In this document: piece after piece, positions 5,214 to 5,682 of the stretch
How positions within the stretch are numbered: position 1 is the stretch's first letter
Layout of the letters: every line of letters begins with the position of its first letter
Origin: DASVDK01 sp036562265 [NCBI: Thermodesulfobacteriota bacterium]
GTDB lineage: Bacteria; DASVDK01
Direction of reading: 5' to 3'
NCBI GenBank assembly: GCA_036562265.1
Contig: DATCKS010000118.1
Coordinates: 1-5,682 of the forward strand
DNA: 5,682 nt
The notes under the pieces: model-generated
The model's input: only the letters and a program-made list of their open reading frames with translations
Told to the model about the DNA's origin: nothing
Databases searched by the model: none
Program-made: the position numbers and the translations under genes

Positions 5214-5682
5214 GGACGGAGCCCCTCCCAGAGGACGGCGGTGAACGCCTCGGCAATGGTCGACTCCGACCACGGGTGCGCCGCGCGGCCGCGCAGCGAC
5301 TCCTGCACGATGGTAAAGCCGAGGACCAGCCCCTGCAGCGTCCGCGCGAGGAGGACCGGGTCCATGCGGCGGACCTCCCCGCGGTCCATGGCCGACTCGA
5401 GGAAGCGGCCGACCTCCTCGATCCGCTTGAGGATCACCTCGCGGTAGAGCGTCTCGATCTCGTCGGGAAAGCGGCCCGCCTCGCCGAGGATCAACCGGAC
5501 CATCGCCTGGTATTCCGGCCGGCTGAAGACGCGCAGCAGCTGGGTGGCGAGGCGGCGGATCAGTTCGCGGCCGGTCGGCGGCCGGCCGGCCGCCAGATCG
5601 GCGCGCAGTTCGCCGACGACCTCGTCGGCGTAGGCGCGGACCATCTCGCTGAAGAGCGCCTGCTTGCTCGGATAGTAGAGGT
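5210..5682 (-). CDS. TetR/AcrR-family transcriptional repressor, N-terminus beyond window
   Basis: 156 residues are visible; the start and most of the helix-turn-helix lie past the right edge. The visible part begins with LYYPSKQALFSEMVRAY, the classic end of the TetR DNA-binding domain (compare Y-x-[YH]-[FY]-x-[SN]-K-x-x-L). The rest is the helical ligand-binding and dimerisation domain. The stretch RLILGEAGRFPDEIETLYREVI (split here as RLILGEAGRFPDE and IETLYREVI) resembles the C-terminal domain of AefR/CecR-like regulators. The stop codon overlaps the adaptor start as ATGA, making it the first visible gene of the efflux operon. Such regulators usually repress their own operon and are released by a small hydrophobic ligand, often a pump substrate. 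Autorepression is therefore an inference; the operator should lie upstream, outside the window. E. coli cecR-ybhGFSR has the same order. Confidence 0.9.
   Translation of the reverse strand, partial: LYYPSKQALFSEMVRAYADEVVGELRADLAAGRPPTGRELIRRLATQLLRVFSRPEYQAMVRLILGEAGRFPDEIETLYREVILKRIEEVGRFLESAMDRGEVRRMDPVLLARTLQGLVLGFTIVQESLRGRAAHPWSESTIAEAFTAVLWEGLRP
5222..5229 (-). promoter_or_regulatory. Ribosome binding site of the adaptor gene
   Basis: GGGAGGGG on the minus strand, 8 bases before the ATG at 5213 and inside the final codons of the tetR-family gene. It selects this ATG over an in-frame ATG 20 codons upstream (5273), whose product would carry a His/Arg-rich leader before the membrane anchor. 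Confidence 0.65.

Noticed and set aside
4069-5256. Long in-frame extension upstream of the ABC ATPase, suggesting an adaptor-ATPase fusion
   Set aside because: This part is a Gly/Arg/Ala-rich out-of-frame reading of the adaptor gene. The ATPase similarity starts at the GTG at 4068, which has its own ribosome binding site and a GTGA overlap.
1-5682. Mobile element, CRISPR array, tRNA or rRNA
   Set aside because: I saw no transposase or integrase, no terminal inverted repeats, no regularly spaced short repeats outside the coiled-coil coding repeats, and no tRNA- or rRNA-like stretch. Base use is uniform across the window.

Overview
The window is a compact efflux locus from a GC-rich Gram-negative bacterium. 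GC is roughly 70 % by eye. The outer-membrane TolC-family gene and the periplasmic adaptor require a two-membrane envelope. The base composition and gene style would fit a GC-rich soil or sediment lineage such as Deltaproteobacteria/Myxococcota or Rokubacteria/Methylomirabilota, but nothing in the sequence fixes the taxon. Every supported gene lies on the minus strand, so the locus reads from right to left.

In transcription order: (1) a TetR/AcrR-family repressor at the right edge, lacking most of its DNA-binding domain because the window ends (5682-5210); (2) an HlyD/YbhG-type membrane-fusion protein (5213-4065); (3) an ABC ATPase of the YbhF type (4068-3112, GTG start); (4) an ABC-2 type permease of the YbhS/YhhJ type (3115-1976); (5) a 155-bp gap with a good sigma70-like promoter candidate; (6) a TolC-family outer-membrane efflux protein (1820-198); (7) the first 59 codons of an unrecognised secreted protein (177-1), cut by the left edge.

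Genes 1 to 4 are joined by three consecutive 4-base start/stop overlaps (ATGA, GTGA, ATGA), each with a Shine-Dalgarno sequence inside the end of the preceding gene. They are almost certainly one translationally coupled operon. tolC follows in the same direction without a visible terminator and can probably also be transcribed from its own promoter. The secreted-protein gene starts 20 bases after tolC with a strong ribosome binding site.

The parts make a complete tripartite ABC exporter. ATPase and permease form the inner-membrane pump. The adaptor spans the periplasm and carries the R-x3-L-x6-S tip motif known to engage TolC. The TolC-family protein is the outer-membrane duct. The TetR protein probably represses the operon and responds to a pump substrate. 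The layout resembles E. coli cecR-ybhGFSR, but has one permease instead of two and adds its own outer-membrane channel. The substrate cannot be read from the sequence. The architecture itself is known, so I do not claim a new type of system. The least explained parts are the secreted protein at the left edge and the internal promoter before tolC.
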